Shown here: piece after piece, positions 22,573-36,400 of the stretch
How positions within the stretch are numbered: position 1 is the first letter of the stretch
Layout of the letters: each line of letters begins with the position of its first letter
Translations under genes and position numbers: made by a program
Origin: Didymodactylos carnosus
Lineage: Eukaryota; Rotifera; Eurotatoria; Philodinida; Philodinidae
Reading direction: 5' to 3'
Assembly: GCA_905250885.1 (NCBI GenBank)
Contig: CAJNOQ010000356.1
Coordinates: 1-53,739, forward strand
DNA length: 53,739 nt
The notes under the pieces: generated by a model
Told to the model about the DNA's origin: nothing
Database searches by the model: none
What the model saw: the letters and a program-made list of their open reading frames with translations, nothing else

Positions 22573-23736
22573 ATGTCGATTTTTCGTGGAAGATTGCCAC
22601 CTGTCTGCCGAGAATTTTCTCTACAGTAGTGTGTACAGGGACTTTCGCTGATTCGTTTAATGGCATCATTGATTGGTCTTCGAACACGGTTCCCGGTACC
22701 TGAAAATCAACATAAATTAACACTTTTCATTCAAGATAACTGATATTTTTGTTTTTCAATATGCAAAACTTTATGAAAAGGATAAAAAGACCACAGAACA
22801 AATAAAAACTCGAAAAAAGCAAAATCTCGTCAGTGGAAATTATGGAGTCACAAATGCGCTGCCGATAGACAGATGACTGAAAATTGCTACGTTGTACATA
22901 GTCGTGGAGTATGAAGAAGCAATAATCCAGCAGATAAAAGAACACTGTAAACTCAGTGACGCACGTGAGACACAGACCAGGTGTCGGGAACATTTGGTTT
23001 CTTTATTGCGCCATAAAAATGTGTTTATTTTTGTTCGGAACAATGACAGTCTACTATAGCGACATATAACCAGGCTGATAACAACAAAAAGTCAATTTGA
23101 CTTTGAAGAAGACGTAGGTAGAAATAAAGAGTTAACTGAAAAACATAAACATAATATAATCATCTGATTTTATCACTACAGACCTCGAATTAAAGATATC
23201 TAAATTCAAACATTCGTAAAAAGTCGAAAACGTTTCCTGAACAGCATGGGCTAAATGTCATGCTGTTCCGGAAGAACGAAACGACAGCTGTTCAAGCCTA
23301 TAGATAATGACACTAAAATATCAATGGAATATCCGCGACCATAAACCGTCATCAACCATCATACACTCCGCTACCAAAAAAATCCTTTTCATGTACTGTG
23401 TAGTAGAATGCAGATAAGTCAAAAGCTTTTATGATGGTAAAAAAGATTCTGACGAGTGTGTAGTGATGCGTTAGTAGTACGTTTTGTAACCCTGACATGA
23501 GGCAACTCATACCTGGAATCTATTTGTTTAGAAAGCGTTTCATTACAGAGATATGAGATTTTTATGTTTATCCCTATCTCACAGCACCCTAACGAGGAAA
23601 GTTAATTTTTAGGTACCGGGAACCGTGTTCGAAGACTAATTAATACCATTAAAAGAACCAGCGAAAGTTTCTGTGCACATTAGTATACAGAAAATTCTCG
23701 GCGAACAGGTGGCAATTTTTCACGAAAAACCGATAT
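22573..23736. mobile_element. inverted-repeat element with 125-130-bp arms
   Basis: The arms 22573-22701 and 23611-23736 are reverse complements with scattered mismatches, sharing GATTTTTCGTG, ATTGCCACCTGT, GAGAATTTTCT, TCGAACACGGTTCCCGGTACC. The 0.9-kb interior shows no convincing gene. Either a non-autonomous foldback transposon or an inverted duplication of a repeat. Confidence 0.72.
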
Positions 23737-24460
23737 GATTCTTAATGTTATTTAAGGATATTCAGCTGCAAAAAGAGTGCTGTTATAAACAACTATTTAA
23801 GACGATACATGTTTAATGTCTGGTGACGATAAATGAGCTCTTGATTAGTCTACAATTCAATAAACAATGATGACTATTGTCTAAGCTCTAATTCATGAAT
23901 TCTCAATGTCAATAGTGAATATTAAATCAATCGTAGTCTTCTACAAATACGTAAAATTTATTACTCTTATTGTTGGCACCTAAATTCGAACAAAATAAAT
24001 AAAATAGCAGATAAAGTTTACAAAATACAATTGCCAGCAAGAACGAGAAATCATCTCATCGAATCGACACCTTCGATTTTCTTTTTGTTTTTAGAATAAA
24101 ATTTATCCTCAAATTGTAGTAGTGTAGAAGCTTTTTTAATTTATTTTTCTTCTTTAGGGGCGTAGATATTTATGATGTTTGTTGATTTAGTATAAGTTTA
24201 TTTCTTAAATAAACAATTAAATTAAGAAATTTCTATAAATAGTAGTATGAATGTTAAAAATAGTAATAAAAACAACGAAGAAAACGATATATTTGTACGT
24301 CACATCTAAAAATAGACAAATATATACAAGAGAAAGTTTTTCTTTCCTTTCTGTTTTGTACGCAAAAGAGAGAAGGTCAACGTGCTTTGCGGTAAAGTAA
24401 TACGCATAACTAATAAGAATTCTAATGAAAATTCTTTCACACTCATTCAGTTGGCAAGCA

Positions 24461-24476
24461 AGAGAGAGAGAGAGAA
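24461..24476. repeat. (GA)n microsatellite
   Basis: Eight tandem GA units, directly visible. Confidence 0.85.
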
Positions 24477-26645
24477 AACGAGGAATAATTTTACTTAATG
24501 ACTTTAATTTTAACTGTTGGGACATGTAAATTCTTCTCTCCTCTAAATGATCAAATTTTACTTCGAATGTCAATGTTAACAATATTTATTGATTCAAATA
24601 ACGTATTTTTTCTTTTTTTTGTATATAGTGAAAAATAAATGGTTAACAACATATTTTTTTCCTATCTTTGAAAGAGCACGAATGTGTTAAATGCTGATAC
24701 GATTTTCTACATGTATTTTTGTTTCCGTATTATAAACTATTACTCTGTTTCATATGTATGTTTTTGGACCATATTGTCACCATTGTTTTTATTTATAATG
24801 TATCAATTGCTATGCATACACTACTAAAGACTATAAGTCAAACATAGATTAATAATCGAAAAAAATGTGTTTGTTTGCTAAGTTTTCTGCCGACTGACTG
24901 ACTGAAAATGATTTGCCAAGTTTGCTATATATGTAAGTATGACTTTTCACTTCCCAGCTTTGTATGCAGGTTTTTTACATAAATTGATTTTTTTTTCTTC
25001 ACTTTACAACGCTTCTTTTTGCGTATGAGACATTATGGATGTAGTTCTAACGTCGCATTTCCTTCCTATAGAAAAGTGAAAACAATAGCATATATTACAA
25101 GATTTAACATAGTTAACTGCAAAAATAAATATATAGTCTCTCATTTTTTTCTTATTCACCAATTACTCAATAGGGGAGACATAATTCAATGTAGAGTTAG
25201 GATTAGCCACTTCCTGTGTAAACAACTTTTTAGAGCTAACTTGAATGATTGTGCCGTTATTTTTAAGTAGTAAAGGAAAGTGTAAAATCGTCTAGTTCAG
25301 CATATATTTTAGTATGAAGTCATGATAGCCGATACTAAAATGTGACTATGTAATTGCAAAGACGCAATAGAGGCTTGTCATGAAAAAATATAAATAAATA
25401 TGTGCATAGTCATACGCACACACTTTCATCTCAGATATATCTTAGTTCAAACACTACAAAAATCTAAATGTATTGATCAAGCCAAAACTTATTAGCCTTG
25501 AACCTAACGCTTTACACCCGCCGGTCCCCTCTAAGAAATATTGATATAATAGGTATATAAAAAGAATGAAACATCAGCTCAGTAGACAAATTTTTTTCTA
25601 ATGTAAGACAATAAATAACCTAATGTTAGATAGATATAAAAAGACATTTTCTATTCCAGTGTAGTGGTCATTTTAGCTGTAGCTATAATAAAAGTGTTTT
25701 TGGGTATAAAGGGTTAAAATGGAAAAAAAAATATATTAGATCTCAAATTCTATTACACTATAGAAACTGCTTTTTATACTAATAACTTTGATGATAAAAA
25801 TATTTTTATACTAACAAAAATATAGGATGATGTTAAAGAAACATTGAATGTTAGACTGTGCAGTAATCAGTAAATGAAATGTAATAAAGGAGAAATAAAA
25901 ATGATTACATTACATAGCGTGCTTAGTTCTATTATATTCGAAATTTTCACACAAACTACTAAAAGGAGATGTTGCAACATTATTTGAACGGATAACTCTA
26001 GTTTCTTATATTGACATTTATCTCATTTTTATGTTTATTATAAAGCTACGTATAGTTAATATAATTTAAGAAAAATATTTTAGTACAATGATTTTACACA
26101 AAAAAGCGAACTGTCGACACTTCTCACTATCATCGTCAGGCTAATATGACTAGTCTCTTGTCGGTTAATATAACATTGATGTTTTATATTGTGAAATAAA
26201 AAAGACTGCTGATAATTTTTGTGCATCAAATCTCGATTTGTTGATAGTGTATTAAGAAAAAAGTAAGATAAAACTATCTAATTTATATCAAATTTCTAAA
26301 AAGATTGAATTCAATTACATTTCTTTTTACTACTAAGTGTTATAAACGGGTCATTTTAGCGACATGAAATGAAGAAGAAGCGAAATTAACGCAAATCATT
26401 CGTCGTGAAGATAGATAAAAAATATTTTCAATTCTGTAATCGAGATGAAAAACAAACGATTCGAATCATTTGTTGTAAAACTATTAAGTTGTTAGTAATG
26501 GAATTTGAGAAGAATGAAAAATAATCGGCTTTCAAAGGTGATGTAGAATATTAGTGTTAACCGGTAAAATCGTTATACTAATCGATTCTATTGAAATGAA
26601 CACAATTATTATTTCTAGTGATGTATGTTATTGGTTTGTCTATGA

Positions 26646-26662
26646 TATATATATATATATAT
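26646..26662. repeat. (TA)n microsatellite
   Basis: About eight TA units, directly visible. Confidence 0.85.
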
Positions 26663-27268
26663 TCCTTTCAAAACATTTTTTCATTCATACATAGCAAAAT
26701 ATCATTAAGGGGTTTCATTCTCAGCGGTTTCCATAGGTCAGAAAGATAATTTGTTTCTTTTCTTGATGAAAAGAATTGAATTTTTATTTTTATTTTTGAA
26801 ACGTAGCTATTTATAAAATGTGCGTGTGCTTTCTGGCTCACTCCTTTGTAGTTCTTTTTTTTCTTTGTACTTGACTGCTCATGTTTAAAATATAGTGTGA
26901 TTTTTGCAAAGATACAACAAAAAAAAAAAAAATAGAAACGCAACTTGATTATATGATTTAAAAAAAAAATTCTTTTATCTAATGGGTTAAGTTTAGTTCA
27001 ATTATACACTTTTCACGCAAAGAGAACATCGTCTCTCTCATCATATATTTATGCTCAATGTTTTTGAAAATGTTTTAGGATTAAATCTTTACTAATGAAA
27101 ATAATAACTAGAACCGAAAATCAGTTATTTTCTTGTTTCGTGTAACATGAACATGAACACCAACAACAACAAGTTACCTGCGTTAAATGTTTCTTTTTTT
27201 TGTTATTTTATATATAAGAAATATTATACACCCCGCTCTACTCGTGATTATTATGAAATGTACATAAG

Positions 27269-27415
27269 ATGCGTCGTCACACAATATTCGATGCTGAAAG
27301 TATAAGAAATCAAATTGTATCCGTATTTGGATCAAGGAAAGGTCATCGTACACGACGATATAGTGTTCCAGCTAAACATGGACAAGATTTCGATGAACTT
27401 GGAACAATATATGAG
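27269..27415 (+). CDS. AMPK gamma alternative first exon A (49 codons)
   Basis: ATG to a phase-0 GTAAGT donor after the codons TIYE. Encodes [15 protein letters not shown].. with TRRYSVP and ends ELGTIYE. It can splice directly to the shared exon at 36735. The RRYSVP core has Arg at -3 and -2 and Pro at +2 of the Ser, fitting a basophilic-kinase and 14-3-3-like site. Confidence 0.75.
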
Positions 27416-30400
27416 GTAAGTGGAATTCTATTCTATTTATGTGATTGCTACTTCACTAGTCGCATGTTTTTATAGTATACACTATTGATGCTGTTTTTCT
27501 ATGATTTTGAATATGTTTCAAATTTTGGTACTAATTATTTATAATTGCACTCTGGTTTGATCAATAAATTTTGAGTTCTTTTTTATAATGATTTGATATT
27601 TTTACTTCTATGTTAGTTTGTAAGTAAGATATGATTTTATCTTTACTTATTCTTTTTTTAAAAATTGAGGAAAATCAGGTTTATCTGATAATACGGCTGT
27701 TTCAAGACTCTTCGCACAAATTATCAACTTAAAACAGTATGTAATGTTGTGTTATTGCTATTCATGTTCTAGAAATATATGAAATCTCTGTTTATTTAAT
27801 ATAGTTCTAGACTGATTTGTTAACTATCATTTATGATTTATGTAATAAACAAATAACAGAATTTTTTGTATTATAAGGACAGATTTATTTTAAGAATATA
27901 GAGAGAAAGAAAAAAAAACCATTATATCTCAAAAATTGGGAATTTAGCCTAAAAACAGACAGATAGGATATGATTAATTCAATATCCATAGTCAACTATC
28001 TTTTAACAACATGTATAATTGAGATATTCATTTATTGATCATATAAAACTTTTTTTTGCATAAAATTAAAAGAATACCACTGTACTTAAGTTATTATTCA
28101 AATTGTATGCAAATAGCGAGATATTTTTCTATTCATTATATAATATTGCCTATGTTAGTAAAATTAGATACATACAATAAATACATAGTACATTTTCAAT
28201 CTCATTACTATTTGCGTACCTTGACACATTAAGAAATGAATTGCGTTTAGCATAGGTTTTCACCTAAATATCAGTCAAAAACATATTTAGCTGAGTAGAA
28301 GAGAGTTCAACAAGAGTTAAATAATAAAGTGTGACAAGAAAATTTGAAAACAAAGTAATTCAACGTAAAAAATCTCGAAATAGTCATATTGTTGTTCTTT
28401 TTTTGCTTTGATTAATTAACAACCAAACATCTTGTCTACACACTTCGCTCATCTAAAAAACACTTGACAAAACATGTTTATAAAAGAAGAAAAGAAATGA
28501 AGAACACAAAATATTTTCTTTATCATAATCAAAATACAAGATATCTAGGGTCTTATCTTTGCACTAAGCGGTACTTGGCACAAAATCAACAAAAAGAATT
28601 GTAACGTATTCTTTTCTTTTTTTTTTTGTGTGATTTATCGGAAAAAATTGACAATCGATCTTTCTCTTTCTATTCTCACATTCTAAATCTAACAAATGAT
28701 AGCTAGAGCTATTACAATGTGAATACATTAACTATTTCCGTTTTATCACCCAGAAAAAGAAAAAAAAGAAAAAAATTGTCATTCATTCTGGTTTTTTCTT
28801 ATTTTTTATAATTTTTGTTTTTGCCACAAAAAACACGTTGGCATATCGTTTATAATTTTTTAATGGAATAAAAATTATTTTGTTTTTTTGTCGCTTTATA
28901 ACCGAAAAATGGGCACATCATCATGCTATTTTTGACATAAACGATAGTAACTAGTAAAAAAACGTTGACTTCTTCATTCTAAAAGAAATAATATTATTTT
29001 GTGAGAATATGGGATTACTATTATTATGATTTCGAGAAAGTAATTTAAAATAATCAAATCATAAAAGATAAATTCACAGACACTCTTGTAATATATAATG
29101 ATCTTATATAAGACGTTAAAAGAAAAATAATAAAGTAAAGAAGAAAAACCTGAGAAAAATATTGTATTTTCACTGTTAAAATAGCAGCTGTTACTTGCTC
29201 ATTTAAAGAAAAAAGAAAAAGTCATAAACTCCTTTATCCACATAAATAATTACGATTATTATCACCATAGACATTATAAAAAGAGAAAAAGAAGAATGGC
29301 TTATGAAAGAAGAAATACATTGTTCTCACCCGATTACACATTTAATCTTAAAAATCCATTTACACTTGTTAAACATACAAGACGTTATAGTACACCGGAT
29401 GACAAAGATCCATTGGATACAATATATGAGGTAATAATATTTAAAAATTAAAAAAATAATTTATTCTATTATATGACCTTGTTTATTTTAAATTTTAAGT
29501 TGATCTAGCATAATTCGAGTGTATACATAGTTATGTTTTTTCTATTTGTTTTTCTGTGTGTAACATCAAAAACTCTTGTTGGGTTTCCATCATACGTTTT
29601 GTGTGTAGCTCCTCTCCTGAATTTTTCCGAAAGAGGAAGAACAAGGAGTTAAAGTTTGTACAGAAAGATTATGCTGGAAATCTGAAAGTTTTATTTATCC
29701 CATACGTGGACAAGCTAACACGGACATATTTGAGTGAATAAATATATATTAATCGATAGCGTTCAATTGTATGTCTTATGACATTGTTGAGTATGAAATG
29801 CATAATGCATAATTGGATGTAACCGTACACACTCTAGGCATGGACTTCATACAGCCCCACCTTAGTCCTTCATGTTTGAATCGAGGAGTTACACTTTAGA
29901 CCAAAGGTTTGCGGTGATAAGCTTTTCTATTTGTTTTTCTGTGTATAATAACACCAGAAACTCTTACTAGGTCTCCATTATGAGGCTATGTTGAAGAACA
30001 TGTAATTTTTCTTTCAGATTATGTTAAGTTTTTCTATTAATAATTAGATCTCTTCACTCTTATTGTAAACGAACGAAAATTGATTAAAACTCAGATTAAT
30101 TCTAAAAGTGAATCAGAGTTATGAATTTCATAGTCTAATGATAGTACAATTATTCCCGGATAGCATGCTTATGAGGTAAAAAAGAGTACAGAGAATTCCA
30201 TCTAAGGACAAAAATTTGAAAAATAAATGAGTATACGCCAAATTTAGTAGTTCCTCTTTTTTTAATGAACCAGAACATTATATGGATTTTCTTAAAGTTT
30301 TGTTTGTTTTTTTGTTTCTTTTACTTGACCAATGGAAATTTTAGAACGCTCGAGTCCCATTTTTTTCGAAAATATATAATAAACATTGCTGAGATTATCT

Positions 30401-33400
30401 TATAGATAATCGCGAACACGACTGTATTTTCATAATTTAGTAAAGTGCGGCGCATAGTACAAAATTAAAACAAAGTTTTATTTTTGAACTTATTATACAT
30501 CATTGGATAGGGAATATTTCAAACTGATTAAGAAAATGTCTTTGTTAATTTTTAAAAAAAATTTTTTTGAGATAGAAAAATTGAAAATACTTGAAAAACA
30601 TAAAACGTCGAAGTTAAAAAAAAAGCTCAATATCTGAGTCCTAGATAACTATAGAAATTTCAAAATATTTTTTTCTTATTTAACATTGAAAACTGAATAG
30701 AAAAATGGTGTTTTATCAATTTTGAAGTTAAAAGCTTGTTTAGCATGGACAATTCATAGAAATACCATGCGTTAAATTCGAAGTAGTTCACACTTCTGAT
30801 TACACTAGATATTTATTTTTGATATAAAAAGAATAATACCCATCTGAGATGAACGTATGCTTTGTCTTACACCTAAACGTTATACCAATATAATGGCTTT
30901 GTTTCTATTTAAAAAGCAGGAAAAATTCTTTTTCTTTTTTTCTGTGGAAAAAACATTTTCCTTTTGTTCGGTAACACAAACGTGAAAGTCAAAGTTACTG
31001 TCCGGCCCAAAAATGAATACCGGTAATTTTTTTCACATTGAATTATATAAAAAAGGGCATAGACTAGACTATCCAGTTTCTTTTAGTAATAATATTTTGT
31101 GCTTTTCTTTGTTACGAGATATTTTCCTGGGCATAAAATAACCGTCAACTTCAAGTTCATGGTCAAATACTTCGATCTGACAAAGTAAATTTAGCGCGCA
31201 TGTAAACAAATTTATAGAGAAAAAAAGAGCATTGACACACATCCGGGTACATGAACATTCTAAAGAGTTCATCCGAATGTCGGGACGTAAAGAGCTTACT
31301 GTCACAGCGAAAATCGAATCAATATATGGTAACCAAAAGGGTTGACCTTCACAGCTTCAGTCTGTCGATAGATATAAGATCTCGAAAGTTTCTGTCTTTA
31401 ATGTTGTGAAACATAACGCTTAGTATGTCAATGTATATGATTAACCCGTTTGTGCCCAATGATCGTTTAAATGATCATTACTTTGAAAATTTACGGTCAC
31501 GCACAGCGGCGTCTATTCCCAACTGAATATTTGAGGCATTTTGTACCACGTCTGAGGTTCGATCTCTCAGTGTACCACCTCAAAATTGAATTTCTACAGA
31601 AAAAAAATATACCGTCTTACTTTTGTTTGAGGCATTGCGCCTCAAACGTCTCACAGGATAGACGCCCCTGAGTCACGCAACAATAGCTCCTATAAATGTT
31701 TTTGACCACCCTGTCGAAAGCATATCGCTGTCCTGTCCTATGATAATAATCTATCTTTTAGAAAATTACTAAAGAAATTTAGTAATTTGTCTTAGTCAAT
31801 ATTTTATTTTCATGTGAAATTTATTTTTAAAAAAAAGTAATCCTGGTGAATGTACTTGCGAATCGGCACTTGTTTACTTCTGAATTTCTTTGAGTACTCA
31901 GCCGATACTTTCGTAAAATGCCACTTGGTAACACACTAAAAATAAAGTGTCACATATGTCTTAAAACTCGATACTTTTAGGGATCCTTTGATCTGTGACA
32001 CCAGGTTCGGTTGCTTAAATCGATGTGCTCGCTTTTAATAATGTATACAAAACATGGAGATTTTGCTTCAATTTACTACTACTGTAAAGTCCACAGGATC
32101 TCATCTTCCCGGCTTTCAACTCCTATGTATCTGGGTGAAACGGTATAAAAATACTAATGTACCTCACACAGGTACTCGCGGATTACTTAAGCAAGTGCTT
32201 GATGAAGTACTTGACAAGAGGGTAAAGTAATTTGAGTACTTGACTTTTCTAGTAAGTACTTGATTTACTTCCGAAAAGTTCCAAGAACGTGGAGAAAACT
32301 TGCGAGAGTACTTGGACAAGTACTTGTATGTAGGGATGTTCGGTTCTCGGTTCCATTTCTCGAGTTAGGACCGAAATGGAAAGAACCGCGATTCCGGTTC
32401 TTCACAAGAACCGAAGACCGAACATCCCTACTTGTATGCATCTACATTCACTAGGGAATGTTGAAGTAGAAAATATATATGCGTGCGTACAAATTACAGG
32501 ATACTAGAAAATTTGAAATAAAAAGCAAAGACTAAATCGGACGAATGAAGGACTTTTACCTGTAGTAGCATAGCAGTGCTAGTAAAAGTGATTTTTCTTT
32601 TGGGAAACAAAACAATCTCTACATAAGCAGTAATTTTAGTAGAAAACAATCGTTAATTGACTGGATGAAGTGGTAATTAGTCTTGAACGGTTCTTGCTAT
32701 GGCTAACGCTCCTTCCGCGTCAGAAATCGATCTCACAAACTGTTAGTCTGTTCTGGCTGATATTTTCTTTCAAGAGGTCTTAGTCTTACTGGAGTACAAC
32801 TACAATAAAATTTTCCTTACTCCATCTGTTTGTGAGATGTCGCACATATATGGGACAAAATGAAGTATTTATGTGAAGCAGGTTATAATAGAGAGGCTGG
32901 ATTGGTTTTAAATCTCCGATAATAGTCGTGATAATAACGTGATAGACCGAATCTTTAATATTTTTCTTAGTAAGATCTCTTAAAAATCTTTTCTACAAAT
33001 ATTCACATTCCGGAAAAAAGGTTCTAATAAAAAAGCCCTAAGATTTCAATTTAAAACCACCATCATTTGATATAACAGAGAAATCTGTTCAACGGTGTTA
33101 TTCACTGAGTAAAAAAATTATTTCGAGAACTCAGAATACTTCTGTTTTGGAAAAAGCGATATTTTACAAAAACTTTGATTTGAATAGGGATAACTCACAA
33201 ATCATTAGCAGAAACGACTCTTGATTAAAATGAACTCTAGTATCATCAACGACAGTAACTTATTCCTACAAAAACGTTTGTAAACAACAAACGTCGATAG
33301 AAATATGTGACATTGAATAATATCAACAAAGTAAAAGTAACCAGAGATATATCAAGACTTGAACCCGAGCTTACTACATTTTTATGGTCAATATTCTTAT

Positions 33401-36400
33401 TATATTAAATTTTTTTCAGAGTTTAAGGAATGAAATGTGATACCACCGTTGTTGAAAGACTCAAACTAAGTGGATACATCAACTTTAAAATGAATTATTG
33501 CACTCACATACATTTATTTCTTGTTAGCACATCAACTGCTTTCTGTTTATTATAAAAACATTTTTCGAGTATAAAAGTGTGAGAGGATGTAATGGGAAAA
33601 TCTAAATCTTATGTATGGGTGGGTGTGTTATTTATTTTATCAAAAGCCTTGACAGATTTATAAAACACACTTCAGTTTATTGCTAAAAGAGAAAAAAAAA
33701 GTGCTTTAACAAACAGTAGAATATGAGTGTAAATTGCATTTATTCTCATATTCATGATTATAGTGAAGAAAGAAACGAGTTTCTCAAATGAAAAAATATC
33801 ATGTTTACATAACTTGGAACTAAAATTGAAACTAAAAACCTATGTGTGGTTTTCCGCCCATTATGCACCATACCATGTGCTAAAAATTTGAATGCAAAAA
33901 TATGTTTTTTTTATTCAACTATTTTTAGCTAACATAATCCCCGTTCTCTTTCTGTTTCCGCTTGGTTAAACCTCATTTTCTTCAACGCTCACATAAATTT
34001 GTATTCATAACAATCATTTCTTTAATCATTACAATAACTAGCCTATCTACTTAATATTCTATTTGACATTAGGTGATCATAGTCAAAGTTATTTAAAAAT
34101 AAAAAACGACTCTGTACAACAATTTGTGCACTCTATAGTGATTAAAAATCCTTGACATCCACGTACAACATGACTAAAGTAAGTGATAGAAATTCTGTTT
34201 TTCTTCTGTGTATAGAAGCAATATCAAAAGCAATTGTCTATTTTCATGATAGTACACTTGTTTTTCTGCTTCTTTTTGGACGAGTAAAAAAAACTCGCTC
34301 AATCGCTAAGAATTATATTAATTAAATAGAGAACGTGAATCAGAGTACTTTTCTTTTTTTTTGTTTCTGTTGGTTTGTTACTGACATGTTATCTGTGTAG
34401 ACTATTGTTCTTTAAACAAAAGAAATTATTTTTGAATTCTTATTCTCAGAATTGCATCAAATAATATTCGAAAATTTATCAAGTATATAGAGGGACAATA
34501 AGAACAGATATAAACGAAAGACAATTATTTTGTTGTTGTTATTGCTGTTGCAGCTGGTCCATCTAGTTCTTAATAGCTCCTTTATTTCTGCTTCTCTTTT
34601 TTCTTGTTCCTAAGACGTACATAAATAAGTTTATTATTACAAAAAACAAATCAGTGTCATGTAAAAGAAGAAAAAAGAAAAATGTTGCATTTTTTTTTTC
34701 TTTGTTATTCTTTGCCAAATTATGCGCTTATAACGGGTTGCGCAGAGAAAATGACGCCACTTTACAACTCATCCTTTGACTAGTCATATCGACTTTCAGA
34801 GTTTCATTCTGAACTTAAAAGACGCAAAATTTTCTCTAGTTTCTAGTACTATGTTTAGATTAAGATGTACCTTAATCGTCTTTTCACTATACTCAAAATA
34901 TCGGAAGTCTCGAAAATCTCAACTGCACACCACTTCACTGAAATAAAAATGATTTATATCTTCATAGAAGTTTTGCTCGCGCGATTCAAATACGATACTA
35001 AAAACTACAATAAATTTTTAATTGCTAGGACACAAAACCATATTTTTGGACAAAGTTTTAGAGTCGTAAAAAGAGGCTACAACAATTGGGTCGTTATTTG
35101 TCTTTTGCGTCATTCCCTCCAAGGAAGGATATCTCAACTCTGTCATTCCTTACCAAAACGATGCAATCCATAGCAAGGAGTGCATTTTGTAGAGCTTGAA
35201 ATTTTGTATCTTTTAATATAAAAAGAATAATCTTTATAGAAGAAGTCTCTAAAATACAGTACTATCTCGTTGGTCAAAGATGTCTTTTTAGTAACAAATA
35301 AGCGTATAAGAAACAACACACAGCTGGATACTCCGAAAAATTCTGCGTCTTTTAGGCCTTGACCCAAATTTCTGCAAAATACTTAAGGGGAATAAATTAC
35401 ATTTCGAATTTTTCTGATTTTGCAGTTGAGATTTTTGTGGCTTCGAGTATTTTTACTGTTGTAAAAGAACGGGACATGCTTATTTTAAACAACATATGAA
35501 TAAAAGCTAAACACAATTCTCTACCTTTCTGACATAAAATGAATTTTTCTATTCAAGCTTAACTTGAGAAAATTTTTTTGCAAAGTAGCGCCATTTTCGC
35601 TGTCAACCCGTTACACATCCTATTCAAAACATGTGATTTGTTGACATAAATAAAACATAACAGATGTACAGAATGCATAGAAGGAAGAGAGATACAGCTT
35701 TTTTTGTATACTTAAATTTCTTTACTACTCTCTAGCGGATGTTCATCTATATATCTCCAAGTTTTTTTCTTCGCTATAAACCATGACGCATTTTTCATTC
35801 ACATTTTGACTTTCATTCATCATCGTTAATAAATAGATATAGGTAGACATGCGCACGTAAAATTGAACACAAAAAATTTTGGCTTCTTTAAGAAGCCAAA
35901 AGCCAAAATCAACCATTAATAATGGTTGATTTCTTTCTCTCTCTCTCTCTCTCTCTCTCTTTCCTCATGCTTTCGATAGAAAAACGAAAAGAGGAAAAAT
36001 AAGAAAAGGCAAACTGTATACAACATATCTTGTACATGTTTTTGTTAAACAACAACATGTCGAAAGAAGAAAGAACATGAGATTTTATTAACCTAATGCG
36101 TCATCAATTTTCTGTCGTGTAAGGATTTTCACGACTTTCTCCCTGACTTTTATAGATTTCTATAGAATATATATTAAAACATTTATTGAGAACTTAACAG
36201 GCCATTCAGTTATTATTATTATTGACTTGACGAACTTTTTATTGCAACATCAACAGCAGTAATAGTAAACAAGTCAAAATAATATATTTGAAATGACAAT
36301 GGCCTTTTCATTTCTCGAAGCCATTCACGAACACGATCATGAACACGATGATCATCACCATAACGATCATAACCATCATGATTTGTCTAAAATGGTGGAA

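Larger units (their letters stand above)
23737..27268. other. intergenic region upstream of AMPK gamma
   Basis: 3.5 kb without a supported gene. Visible are a (GA)n run at 24461-24476, a GACT repeat near 24892-24905 and a (TA)n run at 26646-26662. Open frames on both strands lack motifs. The promoter for the first AMPK gamma first exon should lie in the last few hundred bases. Confidence 0.45.
29431..36292. other. long AMPK gamma intron / alternative promoter region
   Basis: About 6.9 kb between first exons B and C. Besides the elements listed separately (31504, 32331, 34731, 35877) I see AT-rich sequence without coding exons, apart from a possible ATG-ACT-AAA mini exon at 34170-34178. Confidence 0.5.
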
